From contig NZ_JANYUY010000009.1 in NCBI RefSeq assembly GCF_025060755.1, forward strand, positions 62,001-126,000: a stretch of DNA of 64,000 bases, given 5' to 3'. Position 1 is the stretch's first letter; every line of letters begins with the position of its first letter. This stretch comes from Paenibacillus doosanensis (GTDB lineage Bacteria > Bacillota > Bacilli > Paenibacillales > NBRC-103111). The position numbers were made by a program, and so were the translations under genes. Below are positions 37,536 to 46,617 of the stretch, piece by piece. Under the pieces are notes generated by a model. The model did not search any database. It was not told the DNA's origin and worked only from the letters and a program-made list of their open reading frames with translations.

Positions 37536-38648
37536 CTACAAACTGTTCGCGGGTTTCACCGAGCTGCCTAAGTACAGTGAGGAGGAACAGGTGTGACCGA
37601 TGACGGCGGGGCGTTCAATGCCCTGTATCATCTGCATGAGCTGTTTGGCGGCGGTACGACCCATGTCATAAAACGGCTGATTCATGCCGGTAAGATTCAG
37701 ACGGAGACGGTAATTAATATTCGCCGCGTCGTAGGTGACGACGGATATCTGCTCCGGTACGCGGTATCCGAGCTTCTCCAGGGAGATCAGAGCCGCTTCG
37801 GCGATCTGGTCGTTGGCGCAGAATACGGCGGTGAACTTCATCTCCTTCATCTTCCGTTCGAAGGCGCTGCAGTACGCTTCGAATTCGAGTTTGAAATCTT
37901 CGTTTTCCGTAGGGATAAACACGTCAAGCCGTTCGGAGAACTCGCAGCCGAGATCGGCATGCGCCTGCTGGAATCCGAGCCAGCGCTCGTTCATCGTCGT
38001 CAAATTCGAATTGCGCACGAATAGAATGTTTCGATGCCCATGCTCGAACAGCAGCCGGGTCAGCTTATAGGAGCCGATCTGATTGTCGCTGGTTACGTAA
38101 GGAACATCCATATCGTAGGCGTACCGGTCCAAAAACACGGTTTGAATGCCGTTATCGGACAGCATGCGCACCAGCTGCGCATTTTTATTCGGCCGGCCGT
38201 GCTCGACAATCGGGCACATGATAAGCCCGTCGACCTTTTTGGCGACCAGTCCCTTCACCATCGATTCGAGCTTGGCGGAGCTGCCCTCGTCGCTGGAGGA
38301 AAGCAGGCTGTATCCGTACTGGTGCACTTCGTCGTCAATGCCGCGCAAGGCGCTCGCCCAAACAGGATTTTCGATACCGACGACGAACGCGGCGATTAAG
38401 CCGGAACGGACTGACGAAGACGGCGGAGCGGCCTCCGGCATGCCTCCCGCGAATGTGCCGCGTCGGCTGTCCCGGGTGAGCAGTCCTTCCTGAGCCAGCT
38501 CCTTGATCGCTTTCTCGACGGTGTTGACGCTGGTGCCGTAATGGGCGGCGAAATCTCGGCTGGACGGGAGCTTCTCCCCCGGCTGCCAAGAACCGCTGCG
38601 CACCCGGTTGCGAATGTCGGCTTTAATTCTCTCGTACGCGTATTTCAT
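37536..38648 (-). CDS. GntR-LacI hybrid (AraR-type) sugar regulator
   Basis: A 370-residue repressor. Residues 1-70 form a GntR winged helix (IRNRVRSGSWQPGEKLPSSR, GTSVNTVEKAIKELAQEGLL). Residues 85-365 form a LacI-type periplasmic-binding-like sugar domain (LIAAFVVGIENPVWASALRG, DGLIMCPIV, VTSDNQIGSY, FTAVFCANDQIAE). This order is that of AraR. It lies upstream of the GH38 gene on the same strand, so it likely controls it in response to a mannose-containing sugar. The reading frame starts at 38648 with AAGGGG-type spacing upstream. Confidence 0.9.
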   Translation of the reverse strand: MKYAYERIKADIRNRVRSGSWQPGEKLPSSRDFAAHYGTSVNTVEKAIKELAQEGLLTRDSRRGTFAGGMPEAAPPSSSVRSGLIAAFVVGIENPVWASALRGIDDEVHQYGYSLLSSSDEGSSAKLESMVKGLVAKKVDGLIMCPIVEHGRPNKNAQLVRMLSDNGIQTVFLDRYAYDMDVPYVTSDNQIGSYKLTRLLFEHGHRNILFVRNSNLTTMNERWLGFQQAHADLGCEFSERLDVFIPTENEDFKLEFEAYCSAFERKMKEMKFTAVFCANDQIAEAALISLEKLGYRVPEQISVVTYDAANINYRLRLNLTGMNQPFYDMGRTAAKQLMQMIQGIERPAVIGHTCSSSLYLGSSVKPANSL

Positions 38649-38837
38649 TTTATATGCGGCGGCCCCTTTTTATCGTTAGCTTAGGTTATTTGAATCTATC
38701 GTACGAAATTGTATCAACTGTGTCAAATTAATGATTCGGTTAGAGAAATATTTATTTCATTTTAACGCTGTCTTAATCCATAAATGGATAATTAAGGATA
38801 TGGTTTTAAAGTTTATAGCAGCGGATGTGATGAAGGG

Positions 38838-40349
38838 ATGACGTTCCGTTTTCGATTAACTTTAGTATACGCCAGGATTGTAACGCTTTCCTTGCTGTTG
38901 TTGGCGCTTGGGCTCTATGGGGCTTTGCGGTGGTACCTGTACGACGAGATGAATCAAACTCTCCGGAAGGGGCTGGAATCGGTTCAGCATCACGCCGAAT
39001 GCAGCGCTGTATATTCAGCTTCGGGCTGGAACGGTGTCGTGCAGTTGGACGATGCAGCCATCTCTCCCGATCTTTATGTTCAATGGATCGACGTCACGAA
39101 CGGAACGAGAGTTCAATCCGCTAATGTAAAAACAACTCTGTTGCCTTACTCGATCCGATCGCTGAATCAAGAGAAAGAAGGATATTTTCACCTTGATACG
39201 GTTGACGGAACATCCTTCTATATTTATAGCAAGCCGTTATGGCGCAGCGGGAGCCTCGTCGCCGTACTGCAGATCGCCCGCGATGCGGAGCTTATTAGCG
39301 GGCTGCTTACTATCACCCGGCGGGTGCTGTTCGCGCTGATTACGATCATTACGGCTTTGGCTTTCTGCGCGTGCTGGATGGCCTCCGGAGAAGCGCTCAA
39401 GCCGCTCAGGGAGCTGATCTCAGCGATGAGAACGGCTCGTCGTAACGGGAAAGCGAACATAGCGCTTCGCTACAACGGTCCCCGCGACGAAATTCGCACA
39501 TTGTACGAGCTGACGGCCGGACTGATGGACCGGCTGGAAGGAGCCGCCGGCAAACTGGCTCGCGCCTCTTCCGGTCAAAAGCGGCTGATCGCGGACGCAT
39601 CGCATGAGCTGCGTACGCCGCTTACGTCCATCCGCGGAAATTCCGAGCTGCTGCGCAAGATGTGGACATCGCTCTCCGGGCAGCCCGAACGGCCGCTTGA
39701 AGCCGAGACGTGGACGCTTTCTTTGGAGGCGCTGGATGATATTACGGAGCAAACGGGTAAAATGTCCGCCCTCGTTAGCGACATGCTGTCTTTGGCGAGA
39801 GCGGATGCGGACACAGGCGCGCAGGAGAACCGTCAGGTCATTCCGTTAAAACCGATCGTCGATCGCGTTGACATGCAATTTCAATATGGCTGCAGCCAGG
39901 TAGAGTGGAGGACCTTTGGGCTCGATACCCTGGAATCCGTCTACGTTCTCGGCCATTCGGACGATTTGCAGCAACTGCTGACGATTCTGGTGAAAAATGG
40001 TTTTCAATTTACGGCAGAGGGCTGGGTACAACTGAGCGCAGAGAGAACGGAAGACGAAATAGTCATCTCGGTTCAAGATACGGGCATCGGAATGGATGCC
40101 GAGCAGCAAGCGCAGCTGTTCGAACCGTTTTATCGAGCCGATGCGTCGAGAGGGATCACCGCGGGAAGCGGGCTCGGATTGGCGCTGGCCAAACGGATTG
40201 CCGAGGCGCATCAAGGCGAGCTGTACTGCTCGAGTTTTCCGGGAGCGGGTTCGGTTTTCACGTTCAGGATGCCAATCTGCGTTACAACGAGAAAGAAGCG
40301 GGGGCGGCAGGAATGCGCTAGCCCGATCTCGAATTATAAAGAGTTATGA
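38838..40349 (+). CDS. Membrane sensor histidine kinase, orphan
   Basis: A 503-residue ArlS-like kinase. TM helix 1 is at residues 9-30, the extracellular loop at about 31-155, TM 2 at 160-182, HAMP at 185-238, HisKA with His256 in DASHELRTPL, and HATPase with DTGIGM and GSGLGLALA. The N box reads ILVKNGFQF rather than the usual NLLxNAxKY. Such kinases are nearly always preceded by their OmpR-type regulator, but here a divergent LacI-type gene stands upstream and only a decayed VOC gene downstream. The partner is therefore missing or distant. GATGAAGGG precedes ATG. Confidence 0.87.
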   Translation: MTFRFRLTLVYARIVTLSLLLLALGLYGALRWYLYDEMNQTLRKGLESVQHHAECSAVYSASGWNGVVQLDDAAISPDLYVQWIDVTNGTRVQSANVKTTLLPYSIRSLNQEKEGYFHLDTVDGTSFYIYSKPLWRSGSLVAVLQIARDAELISGLLTITRRVLFALITIITALAFCACWMASGEALKPLRELISAMRTARRNGKANIALRYNGPRDEIRTLYELTAGLMDRLEGAAGKLARASSGQKRLIADASHELRTPLTSIRGNSELLRKMWTSLSGQPERPLEAETWTLSLEALDDITEQTGKMSALVSDMLSLARADADTGAQENRQVIPLKPIVDRVDMQFQYGCSQVEWRTFGLDTLESVYVLGHSDDLQQLLTILVKNGFQFTAEGWVQLSAERTEDEIVISVQDTGIGMDAEQQAQLFEPFYRADASRGITAGSGLGLALAKRIAEAHQGELYCSSFPGAGSVFTFRMPICVTTRKKRGRQECASPISNYKEL

Positions 40350-40362
40350 GTGAAGGAGCGTG

Positions 40363-40628
40363 ATGGCTGTGATTCGCGGCATTTATGAAACGCATTTGCA
40401 AGTTTCCGAATCGCCTCGAAGCCCGTGTTCGGCAGAGACGGTTCGGAACCGATCGTTCATGCGTCGGACCCCGCTGCATCGATTTATTTCGACGATCCCG
40501 ACGGCAACGAGCTGGAATTTTATGCCAGAATCCCGGGGGAGCCGAGACGGTTGTCCGCGACGGCGCTATTAAGCGAATGGACGAGCGCACGAAATCATGA
40601 AGAGAGCGGCGAGCAGAAACCCAAGTGA
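40363..40628 (+). pseudogene. VOC/glyoxalase gene with internal deletion
   Basis: GAAGGAG and ATG at 40363 open a typical VOC start, AVIRGIYETHLQVSE. The next bases jump, in a different frame, to VFGRDGSEPIVHASDPAASI and FDDPDGNELEFYARI, the C-terminal metal-ligand strand of the same fold (frame of 40425-40628). About 50 residues between are missing and the two parts are out of frame. An intact protein would be about 130 residues. Loss of one metal-binding half makes function unlikely. Confidence 0.75.
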
Positions 40629-40673
40629 TCGTTTTTCACCGCGCTTTAAGTAATTATAAGAGGGGAGCACAGG

Positions 40674-40925
40674 ATGGCAAAATCAAAAGTACCTAAAAGG
40701 CCGACGCGGGATGAATTTGTATTAGAGGAGCTGGGAAATCAACTGACCGAAGCTTTTTATGAAAAATCGGAAATCGTATTGACCGTATGGGGATGGGAAG
40801 AAGCCGTCCGCGGCCAAATCGATAAAATGGACCCCCGAACGGGCAAAGTACATATTGAACAAGCCGACGGGATAGTGAAAGTACCGTTTATGGACATTAT
40901 GAGCGTTGATTATCCAAGAGACTAA
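40674..40925 (+). CDS. YolD-like family protein
   Basis: An 83-residue cytosolic protein with the YolD-like pattern: KRPTRDEFVLEELGNQLTEA, a small beta domain around TVWGWEEAVRGQIDKMDPRT, and VPFMDIMSVD at the end. AGGGGAGC lies upstream. YolD-like genes often stand before a Y-family DNA polymerase gene; none is here. A terminator follows, so it is monocistronic. Confidence 0.85.
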   Translation: MAKSKVPKRPTRDEFVLEELGNQLTEAFYEKSEIVLTVWGWEEAVRGQIDKMDPRTGKVHIEQADGIVKVPFMDIMSVDYPRD

Positions 40926-40929
40926 ACGA

Positions 40930-40991
40930 ATTGAAAAAGGGCCGCTTCTGATTAACCTTTAAAAAGGTTGAACTCCAGGCTCTTTTTCATC
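40930..40991 (+). terminator. Terminator after the YolD-like gene
   Basis: GAAAAAGGGCC pairs with GGCTCTTTTTC around an inner hairpin AACCTTT/AAAGGTT. The outer stem ends in a T-run. Confidence 0.7.
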
Positions 40992-41223
40992 AATTTACTT
41001 TAATAGTGCGAAGCGTTACAACGATAAAAACATGCTGAAGCTCAAAATTTTCATAGCTTGCCGGAAGCTGTCGTCGTGCGGGAGCTTCCCTCCGAAATGC
41101 TTCGTTCTATTCGGGCAGTCGTTCTTTTGATAGAATGAAGACGTGCTTCTTCCCGGCAAAAAGGGAGCAAGCGCAGCGGCCAGCAACAAACAACCACAGA
41201 ACGGATGACGGAGGTAGGCAAGG

Positions 41224-42768
41224 ATGCAAAGAGAAGAAGAACTGCGAGAGAAAAAAAGAAGCGATCTTCATTTGAGCCAACTGGCCTCGGTAGGGCAAAT
41301 CGCCGCAGGCATTGCGCATGAGGTCAAAAACCCGTTAACGGCGGTCAAGGGCTTCCTGCAATTATTAAAAGAACGCAACGAAAAGCAATATATCGAAATT
41401 GCCCAGGCAGAGCTGGAGAATGCGATCGGCATTTTGCAAAATCTGCTCCATGTCTCCAAGCCGGATTTGGACGACGAGCCATTCGAGACGATCGATCTGA
41501 CCGCAGAACTGGAATCGCTGATGCAGCTGTTCCAGGATCAGTTTTACCGGGTTCAGGTGTTGACCGATCTCAACAACCCCGGCAGCTACATTTTTGCTAA
41601 AAAAAACCAATTGAAAAAAGTGTTTTTCAATTTGCTGAAAAACGCCTTCGAAGCGATTCCCGGCGAGGGGGCGATTTCGATCGGACATAGAGCGACGGAA
41701 GAGAAGATCATTGTTTACATAAAAGACAGCGGAACCGGAATTCCGGAGAAGCAGCTGGAGTTATTGGGAACGCCTTTTTTTACGACGAAGGAAAATGGGT
41801 CGGGCATGGGGCTGGCTCTGGTATTCTCCGTCATTTATCAGCATAACGGCGAAATCGAGGTCGAGAGCGAAGAAAATATCGGCACGACCTTCACGATTAC
41901 CTTCCCGAGGGCGACAGGAAGCATGAAGAGAAAAGAGGTAGTCCAATTGGAACTGGAACAGGCAGCTACATTGAAGGAATATCTTACGGTCAACCGGGAA
42001 AAGTTTGAACAACGCCTATTGATGGAAGCCGTCAATGTAAGGGATAAAATCGATGAGATTATGGAGATCGGCAATATCAATTTATTGGATAACGCTCATA
42101 AGCTGGTGCTTTATATCGTGGAAAACAAGCAGCATGAGGTCATCTCTTTTGCGAAGCTGGAGGGCATGACCTGGGCCAAGCATTCTTTGACGCTGGCTTT
42201 CAAATTGGAGTGGATTCAGGCGGTGCGGCGAGTGCTGTGGGATTTTCTGTACAATTTCGACCGGACGAATCATTATCTCGCCGAGAGAGAGCAGTTCTAC
42301 AATCAGGAAAAACAGATTAACGAGCTGATGGATTTGTTCCATACCCATTTGTTCCTCAGCTATTCCCAGTTGAAGGACGATCTTATTCGTGCGCAGCGGG
42401 AAATGGTGGAGGATTTGTCCGTGCCGATTATTCCGCTCACCAAATCGACTTCGATCCTGCCTCTAATAGGCCAAGTCGATGCAACCCGGGCCGAGATTAT
42501 TGAAGAAAAAGTGTTTTTGCAGATCGGCCAGCATCCTATCGACACGCTGATCATCGATTTGTCCGGCGTTGTCAGCATGGAGGCCGCCGTTATCGCACAA
42601 ATTCTGGGCGTCATTCAAGGCATTAAAATGATGGGTTGTCAGACGGTCATCACCGGTTTAAGGCCGGAAATTGTAAAATTAATGATCCGCTCGAATTTAT
42701 CCTTCGAAAGCAGCGCGATCACGAAAGGAACGCTGCAGCAGGCGATCGAGGATTATTTTGCAAGATAA
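41224..42768 (+). CDS. Histidine kinase fused to RsbR-like and STAS domains
   Basis: A 514-residue soluble protein joining two signalling modules. Residues 10-75 are HisKA with His32 (GIAHEVKNPLTAVKGF) and residues 115-228 a HATPase (NLLKNAFEAIPG, DSGTGIP, GSGMGLAL). Residues 235-385 are a helical segment like the N-terminal part of RsbR-type stressosome proteins (WIQAVRRVLWDFLYNFDRTN). Residues 395-510 are a STAS domain (TLIIDLSGVVSMEAAVIAQI). The STAS has Ser/Met at the place where RsbR/RsbS carry kinase-target Ser/Thr residues. It has no sensor domain of its own. GGAGGTAGGCAAGG precedes ATG. Confidence 0.87.
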   Translation: MQREEELREKKRSDLHLSQLASVGQIAAGIAHEVKNPLTAVKGFLQLLKERNEKQYIEIAQAELENAIGILQNLLHVSKPDLDDEPFETIDLTAELESLMQLFQDQFYRVQVLTDLNNPGSYIFAKKNQLKKVFFNLLKNAFEAIPGEGAISIGHRATEEKIIVYIKDSGTGIPEKQLELLGTPFFTTKENGSGMGLALVFSVIYQHNGEIEVESEENIGTTFTITFPRATGSMKRKEVVQLELEQAATLKEYLTVNREKFEQRLLMEAVNVRDKIDEIMEIGNINLLDNAHKLVLYIVENKQHEVISFAKLEGMTWAKHSLTLAFKLEWIQAVRRVLWDFLYNFDRTNHYLAEREQFYNQEKQINELMDLFHTHLFLSYSQLKDDLIRAQREMVEDLSVPIIPLTKSTSILPLIGQVDATRAEIIEEKVFLQIGQHPIDTLIIDLSGVVSMEAAVIAQILGVIQGIKMMGCQTVITGLRPEIVKLMIRSNLSFESSAITKGTLQQAIEDYFAR

Positions 42769-42787
42769 CCGATTGGCCGGTTTTTCG

Positions 42788-42819
42788 GGCCCATAGACGC
42801 ATGCGATCTATGGGCTTTT
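42788..42819 (+). terminator. Terminator after the kinase-STAS gene
   Basis: GCCCATAGA pairs with TCTATGGGC, followed by TTTTG. The second copy of the dispersed repeat begins directly behind it. Confidence 0.8.
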
Positions 42820-42822
42820 GTG

Positions 42823-43002
42823 CTTGTTTAGGAAATGATGCGCAGCCATATCCTGTGGATATCCGGGGGCTCCTCCGAAAGTAAAGTCTACCCTACCCAT
42901 AGAACGATCCCGGAGGAAGGGTTAGACGCCGATCCCGCTTAGGCTGGATGCGGACGGAATAAGCTTCAGAGCATCACGTCACTTTTGGGGGATTTGTTCT
43001 GC
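42823..43002. repeat. Dispersed repeat of about 180 bp, copy 2
   Basis: Near-identical to 29627-29802, with the same start (CTTGTTTAGGAAATGATGCG) and end (GATTTGTTCTGC). Compared with copy 1, the stem ATCCAGC/GCTGGAT is broken by a substitution, so base pairing there is not conserved. The repeat lies just behind a terminator, as does copy 1. Confidence 0.85.
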
Positions 43003-43178
43003 TTAAGGGATATGATATCCATTGAAAGACGGCGGGCTGGCGCCAATTGCCGTGCTCGTGAACGAGCATTACGGATGAAGGGCGACTGACGTCTTTTTTT
43101 CGTGATTCCAACGCTTACGGCTGTGTTATAATAGGGAGGCCAATAGACCAACAGACCAAAGACATAGGGGGGTCTTGC

Positions 43179-45494
43179 ATGAAGCGGACGGTGTTTATCC
43201 GCCTGTTGTTTCATTTGACGATCGCAATGGTCGTAATTACTCTGCTTGTAGGCGCGCTTGTATACCGGTACACGAACATGATGCTTAAGGAAGAAGTGCT
43301 CGGCACCAATACGGAGCTGCTGGACCAAACGAGGAAAATTGTCGAGCAGGCGCTCGGCGAGGTGCAGCAGATGGCCAGCTCGCTGGCGCTGAATTCCGAG
43401 GTGCAGAAATCGGTCTGGCTGCCGTGGAACTTGGAGGAAGAATACCGTTTTTTAAAAAGCACGAGCGATTTGTTTACAGACCGGATCAATTCCTCGAATT
43501 ATTTGCATTCGATCTATTTGTACAGCGCGATTAATCAGAAACTGATTTTCGGCTCGGGAATTACCGACCTATCGGACTTCGCTTACCGCGAGGGACTGCA
43601 GCGGTTTCTCGGCAATCGAAGCGCTTCGGCTTGGGAGGCGGCCAGTCTGGATTCGGCGAGCGGGTCCGACAATGTCATTTCTTTCTACTTTACGGTTCCT
43701 ATTCTCGATGTGCAGAAAAAAGGCGCGCTCCTGATCAATTTGAAGGAGGACGTGCTCTATAACGCCGTCGTCAACACGAACAAGCGCAAACTCGGCAATG
43801 TCGCCATTTTGAATTCCGAGGGAGAGGTGCTCTCCTATAACGACAAAGACCGGCTGCTGACCCGCTTTGACCAGGCGGATATCGAGCGTATCCAGCGGGA
43901 GAAGGAAGGCTATTTCATCGAAACGATAGGCGGGGTGCCTACGCTGGTGTCGTATATGACTTCTTCATTTAACGGCTGGGTCTATCTCACCTTGAACCCG
44001 TACGACGAAGTGTTTAAGCGTTCCAAGGAAGTGATCCGCACCACGCTGATCATTTCGCTGATTGCGCTGCTGCTCGGCATTGTCTTGATGGTGCTCGTAT
44101 CGCGGACGTATTACAGACCGGTTAAACGGATGGTTCAAGCCATTTCGGCCCATATGGACAAGCCTCTGCCCGGCGTGCCGTACAAGGACGAGTTCGGGTT
44201 TATCGGGGAATCGATCAATCATTTGTTTAACGAGAACGAGGAATTCAAAGCGAAGTTCCGCGGTCAGGAGATGATTCTGCGGGATCATGTGCTGGTGAAC
44301 CTGCTGTCGGGCAAAGGGACGGACCCCGATGAGATGCTTCGCCAGCTGCAGTATTATCAGCTTGGACTGGACCCGGAGCAGTTTATTGTGCTGGTCGTGC
44401 GAATTCATTTGGAAGAAGCCGGCGACGCATCGGAGAACGCGGAACAGGTCCGCAACCTGATGCATTTTCAAATCCGTACGATTTGCGAGGAAACGATGGC
44501 CGCTTACGGCAAGGGCGTATATGTCAGCCAATTCCATAAGCATGATGTGATAATTATGAATACAGGTCAGTGGGAGGAGCTTAATCAGGCGCTGGAAAAG
44601 GCCAAGGAGCTTGCTCACCGGATGATCGCCGGGGTTACGGGGCAAATGGAGGGAGTCGCCTTGACCGTAGGAATCGGCGGCAATTACCGCAAAGTATCCG
44701 ACATCTCGCTGTCGTATAACGAAGCGGTAGAGGCGCTGTTGTACGAACAGCTCGCCGGCGTAGGCAGTATTTTATCCATTCACGATATGCAGGTGAACCG
44801 CGCCAGCCGCAATCGCTTTATCGCCTATCGGAATCAGGTGGACAAGCTGCTCGCCGATCTGAAGACCGGCAGTCTGGATAAGGCGCTGCAAACGAAGGAT
44901 CAAATTATCGATCAGCTGCATCGCGATACGCAGTTCGGCTTCTCCTACAAGCATATGATGCTGACGCATCTGCTCAATTCTCTGGTTGCGGTGCGGGTGG
45001 AGCTCGTGCAGAAGGACGATTCGCATGAAGAGGAGCGGCGATGGTACGCCGATTTTGCCAAACTGCAAAATTTGGATGAGATCCGCGGCTGGATCGGCCT
45101 CGTTCTGGAGCAAACGGCGGGGGAGCTTCAAAGCAAAAGGGAGAACAAAAACGTCGAGGTCATTGAGAAGCTGGTCGATTATATCCGGCAGCATTACCGC
45201 GAGCCGATCGGTTTGCAGACGTTGGCGGATCTGGTGTTCATGAACGGCAACTATTTGTCCAAAGTGTTCAAAGAGGTTACCGGCCAGACTTTTATGGATT
45301 TCTTAACGGAAATTCGTTTCGCAGAGGCTTGCCGGATGCTGGACGATACGGAACGCAATATTAATGAAATCGCCGAGCTCACCGGCTTCGGGCAGAAGCA
45401 GAACCTGATCCGCACCTTTAAAAAAATGACAGGTCAGACTCCGACAGAATACCGAAATCGCGAGGTCATGGAGCGGTTGAACGAGGAAAACTGA
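43179..45494 (+). CDS. Two-TM AraC-family regulator of carbohydrate uptake
   Basis: A 771-residue membrane-bound regulator. TM helix 1 is at about residues 10-30, an extracellular Cache-like sensor at 31-285, and TM 2 at 287-307. A GGDEF-like cytoplasmic linker is at 350-560, and an AraC DNA-binding domain occupies the last 105 residues (IGLQTLADLVFMNGNYLSKV, INEIAELTGFGQKQNLIRTF, TPTEYRN). YesS-type proteins of this plan sense extracellular sugars and activate adjacent transporter genes. Here two permeases and a binding lipoprotein follow on the same strand. Start follows AGGGGGGTCTTGC. Confidence 0.9.
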   Translation: MKRTVFIRLLFHLTIAMVVITLLVGALVYRYTNMMLKEEVLGTNTELLDQTRKIVEQALGEVQQMASSLALNSEVQKSVWLPWNLEEEYRFLKSTSDLFTDRINSSNYLHSIYLYSAINQKLIFGSGITDLSDFAYREGLQRFLGNRSASAWEAASLDSASGSDNVISFYFTVPILDVQKKGALLINLKEDVLYNAVVNTNKRKLGNVAILNSEGEVLSYNDKDRLLTRFDQADIERIQREKEGYFIETIGGVPTLVSYMTSSFNGWVYLTLNPYDEVFKRSKEVIRTTLIISLIALLLGIVLMVLVSRTYYRPVKRMVQAISAHMDKPLPGVPYKDEFGFIGESINHLFNENEEFKAKFRGQEMILRDHVLVNLLSGKGTDPDEMLRQLQYYQLGLDPEQFIVLVVRIHLEEAGDASENAEQVRNLMHFQIRTICEETMAAYGKGVYVSQFHKHDVIIMNTGQWEELNQALEKAKELAHRMIAGVTGQMEGVALTVGIGGNYRKVSDISLSYNEAVEALLYEQLAGVGSILSIHDMQVNRASRNRFIAYRNQVDKLLADLKTGSLDKALQTKDQIIDQLHRDTQFGFSYKHMMLTHLLNSLVAVRVELVQKDDSHEEERRWYADFAKLQNLDEIRGWIGLVLEQTAGELQSKRENKNVEVIEKLVDYIRQHYREPIGLQTLADLVFMNGNYLSKVFKEVTGQTFMDFLTEIRFAEACRMLDDTERNINEIAELTGFGQKQNLIRTFKKMTGQTPTEYRNREVMERLNEEN

Positions 45495-45651
45495 ACGATT
45501 GATACCAATCCGATCGATTGATACCGGGCCAATGGCGACGGATGAAACCGTTATCTAATATTGAAGCTTGAGCGCTCCCGCGTTTTCTTACTATGATGAG
45601 GTTGTTCCCAAGCCAAGGGATAACATAGAAGAGAGGAAGGGGGTCTTAAGC

Positions 45652-46602
45652 ATGGCTGTATCGGCGACTACGATTCAGACCAAAGCGGCGGTTCGCAAAC
45701 GAACTTTATGGAAGCGCATACTTGCAAGCCGCTATTTGTACTTGATGCTGCTGCCGGCGATCGTTTACTACGGTTTGTTTCATTATTACCCGATGTACGG
45801 GGCTCTGATCGCATTCAAGCAATTCAGTATCACGAAGGGGATCATGGGGAGTCCGTGGGCAGGCTTCAAGCATTTCGAGTACTTGTTCGGTCTGGATAAG
45901 TTCTGGCAGGTGTTCTGGAATACGATCATCATTAGTTTGTACCGGCTCGTATTCGGGTTTCCGCTGCCGCTGGTGATGGCTATTCTGCTGAATGAAGCGA
46001 GGAAACTGGCGTTTAAGCGGACGGTGCAGACGATCGTGTATTTGCCGCACTTTATTTCCTGGGTGATCATGGGAGGCTTGCTGATCAGTCTGCTGTCCAC
46101 CGACAGCGGAGTCGTCAACAATGTCATCCGATCGTTCGGAGGAGAACCGGTCGGCTTTCTGACCGATGAGCGCTATTTCCGCAGCACGTTGGTATGGTCG
46201 ATGATCTGGAAAGAGTTCGGATGGAATACGATCATATATATGGCAGCGCTTTCAGGAGTGAATCCGCAGCTGTATGAAGCCGCATTGATGGACGGCGCGA
46301 ACCGTTTCAGACAAATTTGGCATATTACGCTGCCGTCGATTCGCGGGACGATTGTCATTTTGCTCATCTTAAGAATCGGCAGTCTGATGGAGGCCGGCTT
46401 CGAGCAAATTTTCGTGCTGTATCACACCGGGGTGTACAATGTGGCGGACATTATCGACACGTATGTATACCGGATCGGGCTGACGGAAGGACGGTTCAGC
46501 ATCGCTGCGGCGGTCGGATTGTTCAAGTCGGCGATCAACTTCGTCCTGCTCGTTATAGCCAACCGGCTGTCGAGAATGATGGGAGAACAAGGAATTTATT
46601 AA
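45652..46602 (+). CDS. Sugar ABC transporter permease, LplB-like
   Basis: A 316-residue inner-membrane permease with six predicted helices and the EAA loop that contacts the ATPase (EAALMDGANRFRQIWHITLP, about residue 215). The N-terminus RILASRYLYLMLLPAIVYYG and YPMYGALIAFKQF is the LplB pattern. ATG at 45652 is used because GAGGAAGGGGG lies upstream; a longer frame from 45568 does not have a site. No ATPase gene is in the operon, so a shared MsmX-type ATPase is expected. Confidence 0.93.
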   Translation: MAVSATTIQTKAAVRKRTLWKRILASRYLYLMLLPAIVYYGLFHYYPMYGALIAFKQFSITKGIMGSPWAGFKHFEYLFGLDKFWQVFWNTIIISLYRLVFGFPLPLVMAILLNEARKLAFKRTVQTIVYLPHFISWVIMGGLLISLLSTDSGVVNNVIRSFGGEPVGFLTDERYFRSTLVWSMIWKEFGWNTIIYMAALSGVNPQLYEAALMDGANRFRQIWHITLPSIRGTIVILLILRIGSLMEAGFEQIFVLYHTGVYNVADIIDTYVYRIGLTEGRFSIAAAVGLFKSAINFVLLVIANRLSRMMGEQGIY

Positions 46603-46617
46603 TTCAGGGGGATTCAT

